Assembly (NCBI GenBank): GCA_050303415.1
Contig: JBNLBS010000018.1
Span: 20,547 to 84,546 of the forward strand
Length of the DNA stretch: 64,000 nt
Origin: JBNLBS01 sp050303415
GTDB taxonomy: Bacteria; Pseudomonadota; Gammaproteobacteria; Methylococcales; Methylomonadaceae
Direction: 5' to 3'
This document shows, one piece after another, positions 43,055 through 53,149 of the stretch. Position 1 is the first letter of the stretch. Every line of letters starts with the position of its first letter. The notes under the pieces are model-generated. The model did no database searches. It was not told where the DNA came from and saw only the letters and a list, made by a program, of their open reading frames with translations. The position numbers were made by a program, and so were the translations under genes.

Positions 43055-45067
43055 ATGGCTTCCATATTACTGGCTGGACCAATTGTACGCAGGGTGACTG
43101 AAAATCGGATTTGTATCTGGTTGGCAACTAAACAGAAACTGTCGTTAAAATTAAAAATCTTATCTGATCAGCGTGCGGAAATCGGTGTTTCCAGATTAGA
43201 TGAATTTTTTAAATGCCGTGTTCAGTTAGGAGAAAATTTATTTATCTATTTGCTACAGGCATATCCGCAGTCAGATAAAAAGTTTCCTCATGATAATCTG
43301 CTTTATTATCAGTTGGTTGAGGTCTCTGCCAAGGGCGAAGAAACCGAACTCGATTTATCCAAGCTTACCTATAAGGGGGCTCCTTACCCCGGTTTTTATA
43401 TTCCAGGCAAGATTAAAACAATTCTACACGGCAGCTGTCGAAAACCTCATGGTGGTGAACCGGGACAGGAGGACTCATTAAGTTATGCTGATGACATCCT
43501 TGCCGATACGCTTACTGATTTGGATAAAAGGCCCGGCCTGTTGTTATTAACGGGGGATCAGATTTATGCTGATGATGTGCCGATTGGCCTGTTATCCATG
43601 CTTAGAAAACAAGCAGGAAAACTTTTTCCGGACGGTGAGCTGTTACCGGTAGCGTTTAAAAAGTCAACGGATAAAACCGTTGACCCTGCGACTATTCCGC
43701 TTCACAGTCGTAAGCAGTTGCTAAAAGACGGTCAGTCCGGTTTTAGCTCGACAGAATCTGAGAATCATTTGTTCAGTTTCGGTGAGTTTGCCGCGATGTA
43801 TCTTTATGTGTTGGGCAATGCTGATAACTGGAAGCCGGCTTTAAAATGGGAGGCTTTGGAAAAAGAGTGTGGTGAAAATGTCGAGGAAGCAAAAAAAGCA
43901 TTTGATGAGCAGTTGGAGGCGCTAAAGCAATTTCAAAAAACACTGCCTAAAGTACGCCGATTATTGGCAAATATTCCAACTTATATGATCTTTGATGACC
44001 ATGATGTTACCGATGACTGGAACATTACAAGCCTTTGGTATGACGATGTCAGAAAATCTGCATTAGGGCAGCGAATTGTTTCCAATGCCTTGGCATCTTA
44101 CTGGGCTTTTCAGGGCTGGGGAAATGATCCTGATAATTTTGATAAAGAACTTAGTCGCTCAATCTATAAGCATCTGCTCAACCAGAAAGCAACCGGAGAC
44201 ATGGCCGAACGATATGATTTGCATACCTGGAAGCATAGAGGCTGGGGATTTTCAATTCCGGTTGATCCGCCCATTATTGCTTTAGATTCCCGTACGCAGA
44301 GAGATTCCTTGCCCGATAGTTATTTGCCTTTATTACTGGATCGTTATGCAAGGGACTGGTTGAAAGTTGAATGGCTAAAACTCAAAAGCAGTCAGTTTGT
44401 ATCTGAGCAAACCTGCCCGGTATTTATATCGGCAGTTCCTGTCATGGGCTTTTCAGTCGTTAAAAAGGCGCAAAAATTAGTATTACAACTGGCCGGCTTA
44501 ATCGATCGCTATAAATGGATAAAAGTGATTGAAAATTTACTGGGAGAAAGCGGGTTTTTAACCAGAAAACTGATCCGTTCATTAGATGCAGAGGCATGGG
44601 TTTCAAATCAACAGGGTTTTTTGGATTTTATGATATGCCTTAGTGAACAGATGCATGTCAAACAATGCACCTTTATATCCGGCGATACCCATTATTCATT
44701 TTCAGCCTTGGCAAAATATACCAAAACGGAATTCTCATTATATTGTTACCAGTTGACCAGCTCATCATTTAAAAATAAACCGGCTGAATTTCAAGCGATA
44801 GCGTTAAAGGAAGCGAGTGAATTTAAAGCCGAAACCAGTAAGTTTACCGGTTGGTTAAGGCGTCTTATTCCGTGGAATATATTTAAATCCTGGGAAACCA
44901 GAGTGCACTTGCTGCCGGATAATGAAAAAACGTATGTGACGGCGGAATGTAATCTTGGTTTGATTGAATTTATCGATGGGCGTCCTGTTAAACATATTCT
45001 GCAGCGGCAAAATGATGCGAGAATTTATACTCTACCAGACATAAAGTATATCGATACACTTAAATAA
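43055..45067 (+). CDS. PhoD-like metallophosphatase
   Basis: A 670-residue protein (ATG 43055, 5 nt after GGAG; a GTG two codons earlier is less likely). Visible metal-site motifs of the PhoD/metallophosphatase fold are GSCRKPHGG near 130, LLTGDQIYADD near 168, IFDDHDVTDDWN near 312 and ISGDTHYSFSAL near 544. PhoD proteins are phosphodiesterases or alkaline phosphatases. No Tat-type signal is visible, so it may be cytoplasmic, unlike secreted PhoD. It precedes the M15 peptidase by 188 bp, perhaps unrelated. Confidence 0.85.
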   Translation: MASILLAGPIVRRVTENRICIWLATKQKLSLKLKILSDQRAEIGVSRLDEFFKCRVQLGENLFIYLLQAYPQSDKKFPHDNLLYYQLVEVSAKGEETELDLSKLTYKGAPYPGFYIPGKIKTILHGSCRKPHGGEPGQEDSLSYADDILADTLTDLDKRPGLLLLTGDQIYADDVPIGLLSMLRKQAGKLFPDGELLPVAFKKSTDKTVDPATIPLHSRKQLLKDGQSGFSSTESENHLFSFGEFAAMYLYVLGNADNWKPALKWEALEKECGENVEEAKKAFDEQLEALKQFQKTLPKVRRLLANIPTYMIFDDHDVTDDWNITSLWYDDVRKSALGQRIVSNALASYWAFQGWGNDPDNFDKELSRSIYKHLLNQKATGDMAERYDLHTWKHRGWGFSIPVDPPIIALDSRTQRDSLPDSYLPLLLDRYARDWLKVEWLKLKSSQFVSEQTCPVFISAVPVMGFSVVKKAQKLVLQLAGLIDRYKWIKVIENLLGESGFLTRKLIRSLDAEAWVSNQQGFLDFMICLSEQMHVKQCTFISGDTHYSFSALAKYTKTEFSLYCYQLTSSSFKNKPAEFQAIALKEASEFKAETSKFTGWLRRLIPWNIFKSWETRVHLLPDNEKTYVTAECNLGLIEFIDGRPVKHILQRQNDARIYTLPDIKYIDTLK

Positions 45068-45255
45068 AGCCGGTTTTCAAGCTCAATAAACGCAGCGCAG
45101 TTCAATGCGGCAATGAGTTAGAGTATTGCTATTAATACAAATTGCATCGCAATCATGTAGGCAAGGAAATTTAATGCCTTAAAGTGCGGTTTAAGTAATC
45201 CTTAGCAATATTGTTTATGTGATTTTACTGTGTAAACAAAACGTGGAGAAAAACT

Positions 45256-46014
45256 ATGCAATATGGTCAGCGTGTTTTACAACGTAATCAGAAAGGCGAT
45301 GATGTAGAGGAATTACAAATCAGGCTTTCCGGATTTAGGGGAACTTTTCCTGATGGTGATTTTGGTCCAGGAACTGAACTACAGGTAGTAACCTTTCAAA
45401 AAGATTTTATGAAAATGGCCAAACCTTCGGGGGTTGTCGACAGGAATACATTGCTGGCAATTGATGATTTTGCCCGGCAATTTCCTATCGATTTTAATGC
45501 GCTTAAATGCCCCTGCCAACAGTGCGGCGGTTTCGGCCAGGAACGCTTTAAAGGCAAATACCGTAGTGGAAAACCCAAGCTGGAAATGTATTATCGCTAT
45601 GAATATCCCGGTATTCATCGATTATTGCTATGGGCTGCACGGGCTGTTTTCTTTTATGCACCTGAATATAAATTTACTATCTCCTCAGGCTATCGCTGCA
45701 GTATCAATAATGAACAAAAGGGTCGAAAAAGTACTAACCATCACGGTAAAGCCATTGATTTGGATATCAGTCAGCCTGTAGCTGATAAGCGTGACGATAT
45801 GATTCGCTGTGACAGCGTCAGGGGGTTGTTGGTTGAAAAATCAGCTGCTCAAATCGGCTGGAATGCCAGCAACCGGAAAGCGTTGGAGCCGTCAAATATT
45901 GCTCCGACCTGGGTGCATTATGATGTCCGTTGCTTTGAGCGCAAATATCTGCAAGACCGGTTTTTTTGTACCAACCAGGCGCAATTGGATAATCGACTGC
46001 CAATAGATATTTAA
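45256..46014 (+). CDS. Peptidoglycan-binding / M15A-type peptidase
   Basis: A 252-residue protein. Residues ~5-80 form a peptidoglycan-binding domain (KGDDVEELQIRL, then GDFGPGTE). A Cys-rich linker (CPCQQCGGFGQ) joins it to an M15A-type peptidase core, with HHGKAIDLD near 162-170 and WVHYDV near 218-223 supplying zinc ligands. No signal peptide is visible, so its export, or a phage-like or contact-dependent role, is uncertain. It ends in a 4-bp convergent overlap with fbp. Confidence 0.85.
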   Translation: MQYGQRVLQRNQKGDDVEELQIRLSGFRGTFPDGDFGPGTELQVVTFQKDFMKMAKPSGVVDRNTLLAIDDFARQFPIDFNALKCPCQQCGGFGQERFKGKYRSGKPKLEMYYRYEYPGIHRLLLWAARAVFFYAPEYKFTISSGYRCSINNEQKGRKSTNHHGKAIDLDISQPVADKRDDMIRCDSVRGLLVEKSAAQIGWNASNRKALEPSNIAPTWVHYDVRCFERKYLQDRFFCTNQAQLDNRLPIDI

Positions 46015-47015
46015 TGTTCCAAATGATAGCTGACGATACGCTCAACTTCATTTTTGGAGCCTAAAATAACCGGGACGCGCTGATGAATCTGTTCCGGTTT
46101 TATTTCCAGCATTCTTTGACGGCCTGTGGAACATGCGCCACCGGCTTGCTCGACTATAAAGGCCATCGGGTTTGCTTCATATAACAATCTTAAGCGGCCC
46201 GCTTTGTCAGGGTCTTTATAGTCAAAAGGATACATAAACAGGCCCCCACGGGTGAGGACGCGATAAACTTCAGCCACCATTGATGCAATCCAGCGCATGT
46301 TAAAGTCTTTACCTCGTATGCCTTCTTTGCCTTGCAAACACTCTTCCACATAGCGCTGAACCGGGGCTTCCCAAAAGCGCTGGTTGGACATATTAATGGC
46401 GAATTCGCAGGTATCTTCAGGAATTTTAACATCGGGATGAGTCAGAATGAACTCACCAATCTCCTGATTTAAGGTAAAGCCATTGACACCATGTCCGGTG
46501 GTTAAAATCATCATGGTGGATGGGCCGTACAAGACAAAACCGGCACATACCTGTTCGCTGCCGGGGCGCAAGTAGTCATCCAGTGTCGGCTGAATACCTT
46601 CCTGGCAACGTAAAATAGAAAAGATACTGCCTACGGTTAAGTTAAGGTCTATATTGGCCGAGCCATCTAAAGGGTCGAACAAGGCCAGATATTTACCTCT
46701 AGGGTATTGAGCAGGGATAGTGATGGGGTCATCATCCTCTTCAGAAACCATGCCGGCCAAATGCCCTGTCCAGTTTAAGGCGTTTACCATAATATCGTTA
46801 GCAATAACATCCAGCTTTTTTTGTACTTCGCCCTGAATATTTTCTGTTTCGGAACTGCCCAGAATGCCTATTAGATCACCTTGATTAACTAGGTGAGATA
46901 TCTGTTTGCAGGCGGTGATGATATCGCTCAGTAATGAGGTGAAATCACCTGTTGCTTCAGGTTGTTCGCGCTGCTGTTCAATAATGAATTGCGTTAAAGT
47001 GACATTATTCGCCAT
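46011..47015 (-). CDS. fbp: Fructose-1,6-bisphosphatase, class 1
   Basis: A 334-residue class 1 FBPase that hydrolyses fructose 1,6-bisphosphate in gluconeogenesis and in CO2- or formaldehyde-linked sugar phosphate cycles. The metal site ALFDPLDGSANID is near residues 110-122. The length and the substrate-binding GGLFMYPFDYKDP near 255 are typical. It is separated from the ferredoxin gene by a hairpin-bearing spacer and appears monocistronic. Confidence 0.95.
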   Translation of the reverse strand: MANNVTLTQFIIEQQREQPEATGDFTSLLSDIITACKQISHLVNQGDLIGILGSSETENIQGEVQKKLDVIANDIMVNALNWTGHLAGMVSEEDDDPITIPAQYPRGKYLALFDPLDGSANIDLNLTVGSIFSILRCQEGIQPTLDDYLRPGSEQVCAGFVLYGPSTMMILTTGHGVNGFTLNQEIGEFILTHPDVKIPEDTCEFAINMSNQRFWEAPVQRYVEECLQGKEGIRGKDFNMRWIASMVAEVYRVLTRGGLFMYPFDYKDPDKAGRLRLLYEANPMAFIVEQAGGACSTGRQRMLEIKPEQIHQRVPVILGSKNEVERIVSYHLEH

Positions 47016-47190
47016 GATCTTGTTAAAGGTTGCTTAATTGCCGCCATCTGATAAGGAACGATAATCAGGTGGAAAAAATAGCTCTGCAGGTTGTGCAAAG
47101 TTAAGTATAGCCCTCCTCTCTTAATGGACAACTGCATGGAAGCAGGAGGTAAGGGCAATGCTAGGCGCGATTGCCGAGAGGGTCGGGTTA

Positions 47191-47218
47191 GGAGAGAGAA
47201 AACCGGTTTTTTCTCTCC
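47191..47218. repeat. 28-bp near-perfect palindrome between fbp and ferredoxin
   Basis: GGAGAGAGAAAACC pairs with GGTTTTTTCTCTCC (one G-T wobble). The sequence just before it (GAGAGGGTCGGGTTAGGAGAGA) resembles the repeat ends of the DUF559 element, so the spacer at about 47110-47218 may hold a decayed copy of that repeat. It also could serve as a terminator for the ferredoxin transcript. Confidence 0.55.
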
Positions 47219-47297
47219 CCAAACTTCTCGTACTGGAGAAGGCATTTTCTTGAAATTATTACCGCATACAGGGCGTAAAGGTTTAAACTAAACCGGC

Positions 47298-47543
47298 TTA
47301 ACTGGTTAATTTTACGTACTTTTGATACAGGGTATCGTGGCTTTCTTCATGCGCAGGATCTTTATCGATACAGTCTACAGGGCATACTTCTATGCACTGG
47401 GGTACATCATGGTGACCCACGCACTCAGTGCACAGATCCGGATCAATGATATAAATTTCCTCACCTTGAGAAATTGCACCATTCGGACACTCGGGTTCAC
47501 AAACATCGCAATTAATACATTCATCATCAATAATAAGGGACAT
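47298..47543 (-). CDS. YfhL-type ferredoxin with two 4Fe-4S clusters
   Basis: An 81-residue dicluster ferredoxin. Cluster motifs are CINCDVCEPECP near residue 9-20 and CTECVGHHDVPQCIEVCP near 37-54. The insertion in the second motif is the mark of the YfhL/Alvin-type group. It transfers low-potential electrons; partners are unknown. It follows coaD by 8 bp, which is a common gammaproteobacterial pairing. Confidence 0.94.
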   Translation of the reverse strand: MSLIIDDECINCDVCEPECPNGAISQGEEIYIIDPDLCTECVGHHDVPQCIEVCPVDCIDKDPAHEESHDTLYQKYVKLTS

Positions 47544-47551
47544 GGATTTTC

Positions 47552-48031
47552 CTAACTAAATTTCTTAATTAACTGTTGTTGCACAATTTCAGGCACAAAT
47601 GCTGAGACATCGCCTTTTAATTTTGCTATTTCTCTGATCATGCTGGAGGAAATAAATTCATATTGCTCTGCCGGGGTCAGGAACATGGTTTCCAGCTCTT
47701 GGGCTAAGTGTCGGTTCATGCTTGCCATCTGAAATTCAAATTCAAAGTCAGAAACGGCTCGTAAACCTCTTAAAATAACTTTTGCTTGATGTTTTCTGGC
47801 GCAATCGACCAGTAAATCATCGAAGCCAATAACGGTAATATTTGATAACTCCGTCGTTACCCGTTTTACTAAGTCAACCCGCTCTTCAATACGAAACAAG
47901 GGCGTTTTTTCCTGGTTTACAGCAACTGCCACGATGACTTTATCAAAAAGCTTTGAGGCTCTGATAATTAGGTCCAGATGACCGTTGGTGATGGGATCAA
48001 AAGTTCCCGGATAAATTGCCACTACACCCAT
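47552..48031 (-). CDS. coaD: Phosphopantetheine adenylyltransferase
   Basis: A 159-residue nucleotidyltransferase making dephospho-CoA from phosphopantetheine and ATP, the fourth step of CoA synthesis. The TxxH motif is in YPGTFDPITNGHLD near residue 8-21. The C-terminal ISSSMIREIA signature is also present. It is intact and of normal length, and opens the coaD-ferredoxin unit. Confidence 0.96.
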   Translation of the reverse strand: MGVVAIYPGTFDPITNGHLDLIIRASKLFDKVIVAVAVNQEKTPLFRIEERVDLVKRVTTELSNITVIGFDDLLVDCARKHQAKVILRGLRAVSDFEFEFQMASMNRHLAQELETMFLTPAEQYEFISSSMIREIAKLKGDVSAFVPEIVQQQLIKKFS

Positions 48032-48373
48032 AATTTATAGTATTGAATAATCAGTAACCGGCCATTTTATAACAAAATCAGGTTATTTTTCCATGATTTG
48101 GCGAAAAATTGTTTGTAAATTATTAATCCTTCAACTGGTTTGGTCGCTGACAAAGCGTGTAAATTAATCAGCTGAAATTTCCCCAAGAAACAAATAAATC
48201 CAAAAGCTGTTTTTGTAAGAAATTGATTACAAATGGAAAAATGGTTGATGTTTTTGCTATGTGAATCACCTTTTATGTTAGTTTTTGATTGAGTTTGGTA
48301 TTGTTCTGTAGTAAAAAATAATTTCTATTAGCAAGATGTATTTGTTTAGATATACAACAAAAAAGAGGTTGAA
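48032..48373. other. AT-rich spacer, nothing recognised
   Basis: A 340-bp divergent spacer between coaD and a small membrane protein gene. No RNA gene, repeat or convincing promoter was recognised. A GAGG ribosome binding site precedes 48374. Confidence 0.4.
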
Positions 48374-48733
48374 ATGAGCAGACCTGTCAATCAACAAGAT
48401 AATTACCTTAGCCGTTTATTAAAGAATATTCCAAGTGAGATTATTGGTGTATATGTTGCGGCTACAGCAATAACAATTGTAAAAGAAAACAATACTGTCT
48501 TATGGATAGTTTTTGTATCTTGTTTTATATCCACGCCGCTATGGCTTTATTTTGTAGAAAAAGTGACATCGTGGTTACAAATAACGCTAAGTTCCATTTC
48601 TTTTGTTATTTGGGTGATGACTTTGGGTGGTCCATTTCTCGCTTTTTGGCCTGAAATTACAAATATTGGTGCAATAGTTCTGATCTTTTATACTGCTCTG
48701 ATAACGCCAATTATCACCGGGATATCAAACTAA
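48374..48733 (+). CDS. Hypothetical four-helix membrane protein
   Basis: A 119-residue protein with about three to four hydrophobic helices (near residues 25-40, 43-62, 68-90 and 95-115). The N-terminus is polar (MSRPVNQQDNYLSRLLKN). No family is recognised. It has a plausible ribosome binding site (AAGAGG) and stands alone. Confidence 0.6.
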   Translation: MSRPVNQQDNYLSRLLKNIPSEIIGVYVAATAITIVKENNTVLWIVFVSCFISTPLWLYFVEKVTSWLQITLSSISFVIWVMTLGGPFLAFWPEITNIGAIVLIFYTALITPIITGISN

Positions 48734-48939
48734 ACTTTTTCGGTACAAAGAATAGTTTATCCATGTCATAGGTTTTTACTGCGCTTAAAAGGGCCTGGTT
48801 TATTTGAAGGAATAGTTTATGGGGTAAAAAGCAAGCCCCTCATTTAATGGCGTTATTTGTTCGATAATTAAAAGATATTGCTCCAGTGTTAATATCTTGA
48901 TAGCTTTATTGGTATTGCCAACGCTTTAAGTGTGACCCT

Positions 48940-49896
48940 ATGACTGAATCGGCCGTACCATTTGAGCAAGCCAGGAATATTTTGGATAAACTACAGCGCA
49001 ACTTATCGCAAGTGATGTTTGGCCAGCAGCGCACCTTGCAATGGCTGTTGGCGGCATTTAGTGCCAGTGGCCATGTGCTATTGGAAGATATGCCGGGAAC
49101 AGGCAAGACAACACTGGCCAAAGCCTTATCGTTTTCCAGCTCGGCGGAGTTTCAACGCATTCAGTTTACCCCGGATTTATTGCCGTCGGATATTTTGGGG
49201 ATTTCAATATTTGATCAACAGCAACAAACATTTCGGTTTGAAAAAGGGCCGATTTTCTGTCATGTGTTATTGGCGGATGAGATCAATCGGGCATCCCCAA
49301 GAACGCAGTCCGCATTGTTAGAGGCAATGGCGGAAAATCAGGTCAGTATAGAGCGAGAGATCAAACCCTTGCCGTCCCCATTTTTTGTCATTGCCACCCA
49401 GAATCCGGTCGAATTTCATGGCACATATCCATTGCCGGAGGCCCAGTTGGACCGCTTCGCAATGAAATTCAGTCTGGGTTATGTCACCAAGGAACAGGAA
49501 GTTGATATCCTCAACTCTCAGGAAGAGCAGCATCCGCTGGCGTCATTAAAACCGTGTATTGAATTCTCCGAACTGGAATTTTTACAGCATCAGGTAAAGC
49601 AGGTGCGTATCAGTACGGAAATAAAGCATTATATTGTTGCTCTTGTCTCTGCAACCCGGGACAGTGAAGAAATCAAGCTGGCCGCCAGCCCCAGGGCATC
49701 ATTAACCTTAATGCGCTGCGCCCAGGCTTTATCTTTAATCGACGGTTATGATTTTGTTACCCCGGATGCGATTAAGGAGTTGGCGGTACCCGTCATTGCT
49801 CACCGCCTGGGTTTGGATTCACAAAGTAAATTTTCCGGTGTGGATGCACAGTCGTTAGTACAGGACATAGTTCAGAAAATTCCTGTACCGGTATAA
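48940..49896 (+). CDS. MoxR-family AAA+ ATPase
   Basis: A 318-residue AAA+ ATPase of the MoxR family. Walker A DMPGTGKTT is near residue 55. Walker B LLADEINRASP is near 110-120, and the TQNPVE sensor motif is near 150. MoxR proteins act as chaperones for assembly of protein complexes. The gene precedes a DUF58 protein by 5 bp and a transglutaminase protein, a conserved trio in bacteria. In such systems the ATPase is thought to help the DUF58 partner. Confidence 0.93.
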   Translation: MTESAVPFEQARNILDKLQRNLSQVMFGQQRTLQWLLAAFSASGHVLLEDMPGTGKTTLAKALSFSSSAEFQRIQFTPDLLPSDILGISIFDQQQQTFRFEKGPIFCHVLLADEINRASPRTQSALLEAMAENQVSIEREIKPLPSPFFVIATQNPVEFHGTYPLPEAQLDRFAMKFSLGYVTKEQEVDILNSQEEQHPLASLKPCIEFSELEFLQHQVKQVRISTEIKHYIVALVSATRDSEEIKLAASPRASLTLMRCAQALSLIDGYDFVTPDAIKELAVPVIAHRLGLDSQSKFSGVDAQSLVQDIVQKIPVPV

Positions 49897-49901
49897 CGCC
49901 G

Positions 49902-51236
49902 ATGCCGGGGCAATTTATCCTAAAACAATATTTAAGGGTTTATCGGTTTGACCGATGGTTTCGGCAGCATTTTACCGTGACCGGACATTTATTACTTATT
50001 TTACTGATAGCTTCCGGTATTTTTGGTATTGATACCAAAGCCACCACGACTTACCAGCTGTTTGTGTTTTTATTGGTTATTTTTATTTGTTCGCTAATCC
50101 TAAGTTTATTTAATCGCGCAAAGTTTTCCGTTGTCCGCCAGTTGCCAAGATATGCCACCGTGGGAGAACCGGTGACTTATTCCGTCAGGCTGACTAATCA
50201 GTCCGTCAATAAACAATACGACAATCTGGCTTTGATTGAACAGTTGGCTGAGCCATTACCGGATTATTCGACATTAACCGGTTATTATAAATGCAGACAT
50301 AAGCATTGGATTAAACGAGGTATAAGTTTTCGACAATGGCGACGTTATCTGAACTACCAGCGGGGCGGTTTTATTAACGAGCAGTCCATATCTTCAATAT
50401 CGAATCAAACCGTTGAGATAAAAATAAACTTCTCCCCGTTAAGGCGGGGCAAATTGACTTTTACCGGCAGTTATATTGCCAAACCCGATTTGCTCGGCCT
50501 GTTTCGGCGCTTGTTTTATATTGGCGAAAAACAAAGCCTTTTGGTACTGCCCAAGCGTTATCCGGTTGCGCCGTTAGCCTTAAGCGGCAAACGTAAATAT
50601 CAGGCGGGCGGCGTTGCCTTAGCCAATTCGGTAGGGGATTCTGCCGAATTTATGTCGTTAAGGGAGTATAGACAAGGTGATGCGTTAAATAATATCCATT
50701 GGAAAAGCTATGCCCGGCACGGCAAGTTAATTGTCAAGGAATATCAGGATGAATATTTCGTACGCCGCGCCTTATTGCTGGATACTTTTGCCGGGGAGTT
50801 AGACAACGAACAATTTGAAGCGGCGGTGTCAGTCGCAGCATCGATAGCCATGAGCGAAAGGCAAAATGATGCCTTGCTGGATCTGATGTTTGTCGAGCAA
50901 AAAGCCTATTGTTTCACCGCCGGACGGGGTGTTGACCATATGCCTCATTTGCAGGAAATACTGGCTTCCGTGCAGCAAAGTCAACAAGATGATTTTATCC
51001 AGCTGCAAGATGCAGTCATGCATCATGCCGGACAATGTAGCAGCTTTGTCTGTGTGTTATTGCATTGGGATGAGCCCAGGCAAAATCTGGTCAAGCAGCT
51101 AAATGCGATGGATATTCCGGTCGCTGTATTTTTAATTCATGACGGCACACTAAATACAGCAGGAATAGCGCATAAACCGGCGTATTTTTATCCGCTGGAC
51201 TTTCACCGCCTAGAGCGGGATTTGGCAGAAATATGA
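49902..51236 (+). CDS. DUF58-domain protein of the MoxR operon
   Basis: A 444-residue membrane-associated protein. Two hydrophobic helices lie near residues 26-48 and 50-70. The conserved DUF58 core is YRQGDALNNIHWKSYARHGKLIVKEY around residue 255-280 (a vWA-like region follows). It is translated with the upstream MoxR gene (5-bp gap) and downstream TgpA gene (4-bp overlap). The family's molecular role is unclear; it likely works with MoxR at the membrane. Confidence 0.9.
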   Translation: MPGQFILKQYLRVYRFDRWFRQHFTVTGHLLLILLIASGIFGIDTKATTTYQLFVFLLVIFICSLILSLFNRAKFSVVRQLPRYATVGEPVTYSVRLTNQSVNKQYDNLALIEQLAEPLPDYSTLTGYYKCRHKHWIKRGISFRQWRRYLNYQRGGFINEQSISSISNQTVEIKINFSPLRRGKLTFTGSYIAKPDLLGLFRRLFYIGEKQSLLVLPKRYPVAPLALSGKRKYQAGGVALANSVGDSAEFMSLREYRQGDALNNIHWKSYARHGKLIVKEYQDEYFVRRALLLDTFAGELDNEQFEAAVSVAASIAMSERQNDALLDLMFVEQKAYCFTAGRGVDHMPHLQEILASVQQSQQDDFIQLQDAVMHHAGQCSSFVCVLLHWDEPRQNLVKQLNAMDIPVAVFLIHDGTLNTAGIAHKPAYFYPLDFHRLERDLAEI

Positions 51237-53149
51237 AAAGCAAACTGCTGATTCTGTTACTTTCGTTACTGGCCTGGGGTTGGTTTAATCAGCAATGGCC
51301 GGTGAGCGCAGTGTTAACTACGGTTATTAGCATAAGTTTATTAACTTCATGGCGCTGGCAGATTAGCCAACAGCAGTTTCATCGTATTGGCGACCTGGCA
51401 ACGGTGGTCATTGTGTTAGGCGTGCTATATGGCATCTTTGCCCAAACAGAGCAGAAAACGGTATTTATCATTCTAAAATGGCTGCCGGTATTTTTTGCAC
51501 CGGTGCTATTCGCTCAATTATTCAGTACCTTGGGCAAAATCCCCTTGGGCGTTTTGTTTTATTCGGTACGAAAAAGGCCGCTAAATCAGGTTACCCTGTT
51601 GGATTTTAGAATCCCTTTTTCCGGGGTATGTCTGTTAAGTGCAGGTGCGGCAAATGATCAGACACCGGCTTACTTTATTATTACGGTAGCCGTTATTATC
51701 TTAATTCTATGGACAGCTCGGCCCCGATATAACTCCATTCTTATCTGGTCCATAGTAATATTAATGTCAACCGGCATTGCTTTTAGCGGGCAACAAGGCT
51801 TACGTAAGTTACATACTATCATCGAAGAAAAAGCGGTGGACTGGCTTAGTGACTGGCAAACCGATCCTTTTAAAACCAGTACCTCGATAGGCGATATAGG
51901 CGAGTTGAAAATGTCGGATCGGATTGAATACCGGATAAAAGCCAGCGAACCTTTGTTATTGCACCAATCAAGTTATGACCGTTATATGGGGCAATCTTGG
52001 TATGCCTCCAAGCGAACATTTAATTCCCAGCCATCGCTAGAGAAAATTTCGAACGGAAAAGTGAAGCAATTGGTTGTTTTTCAGCAAGCCAAGCGGGAAT
52101 CCATACTCGCATTACCTGCAGGAATCGTGGCTATAACAGGGCTGGAAGGCGCTATCCTGCAATATAATGAACTAGGTGCGGTTAAATTATCGGAGGCTCC
52201 TGAATTTGTGCGTTTTCAGGTAACTTATACCGGTCAACAGCCGGGAAAAACAGGGCGATATGACCTGGATATTCCTAAACAGCATTTAAACTGGATTGCA
52301 TTAATCAAACAGGATTTAAAGCTTGAAAACCAACCGGCAAAAGTCATTGCCCAAACAATAACCCGTTATTTTCAACAAAATTATTATTACACCCTGTTTC
52401 TTGGGGCAAATACCGATGCAGATAAAGCCTTGCAGGATTTTGTGCTTAAACGAAAAGCCGGGCATTGTGAATATTTTGCCGTTGCCAGCGTGTTTTTGCT
52501 TAGAAGTTACGGCATCCCAGCTCGGTTGGCCAATGGTTATGCCATGCGCGAATATGATGCTGAAGAAAAAATGTTTATCGTCCGGCGCCGACATGCCCAT
52601 GCCTGGGCCAGTGCATATATCAACGGCAATTGGCAGCCTGTCGATGCCACGCCTGCACAATGGTTAAATATAGAAGAAGATAACGCCGATCCTTTTCAAT
52701 CTTTGTACGACTGGTTTTCTTCACTCAGTTTCGCTTATAAACACTGGCGCTACCAGCAAGTCCAGTCAGACAGAAGGGCTGTTGACTTGTGGATTGGTGT
52801 CGCTGATGTATTGGCCGCTTATTTGTTCTGGCGCTTATATTCATCCAGACTGCAAATGACCCGGCAAAAAAAACAGATACAAAGCAGGGGTTCGCAAAAT
52901 AATTACCCAGGCAAGGATTCTGAATTGTATTTAATAGAACGAGCCTTAAGCAATACAGAAAAAGCCCGGTTAAGCAATGAGTCAGCCTCAGAGTGGGCAA
53001 AACGAATTAATGATCAGGCGTTAATTGCAATTACCAAAAAACATTATGGTTACCGATTTGATCCGGCAGGCATTACAGCACAACATAGGGAACAGTTAAG
53101 ACAGGATGTAAAAAACTGGTTAAATAACATTTCTGGAGCCCTGACCTGA
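51233..53149 (+). CDS. TgpA-type transglutaminase-like membrane protein
   Basis: A 638-residue protein. The N-terminal ~200 residues contain several transmembrane helices, then a large periplasmic region with a transglutaminase core. The catalytic Cys is in AGHCEYFAV near 413, His in RRHAHAWASAY near 458, and Asp in QPVDATPAQW near 470. A C-terminal helix and a cytoplasmic tail follow. TgpA-type proteins are essential or fitness-linked in some Pseudomonas; the substrate is unknown. It is the last gene of the MoxR operon. Confidence 0.9.
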   Translation: MKSKLLILLLSLLAWGWFNQQWPVSAVLTTVISISLLTSWRWQISQQQFHRIGDLATVVIVLGVLYGIFAQTEQKTVFIILKWLPVFFAPVLFAQLFSTLGKIPLGVLFYSVRKRPLNQVTLLDFRIPFSGVCLLSAGAANDQTPAYFIITVAVIILILWTARPRYNSILIWSIVILMSTGIAFSGQQGLRKLHTIIEEKAVDWLSDWQTDPFKTSTSIGDIGELKMSDRIEYRIKASEPLLLHQSSYDRYMGQSWYASKRTFNSQPSLEKISNGKVKQLVVFQQAKRESILALPAGIVAITGLEGAILQYNELGAVKLSEAPEFVRFQVTYTGQQPGKTGRYDLDIPKQHLNWIALIKQDLKLENQPAKVIAQTITRYFQQNYYYTLFLGANTDADKALQDFVLKRKAGHCEYFAVASVFLLRSYGIPARLANGYAMREYDAEEKMFIVRRRHAHAWASAYINGNWQPVDATPAQWLNIEEDNADPFQSLYDWFSSLSFAYKHWRYQQVQSDRRAVDLWIGVADVLAAYLFWRLYSSRLQMTRQKKQIQSRGSQNNYPGKDSELYLIERALSNTEKARLSNESASEWAKRINDQALIAITKKHYGYRFDPAGITAQHREQLRQDVKNWLNNISGALT

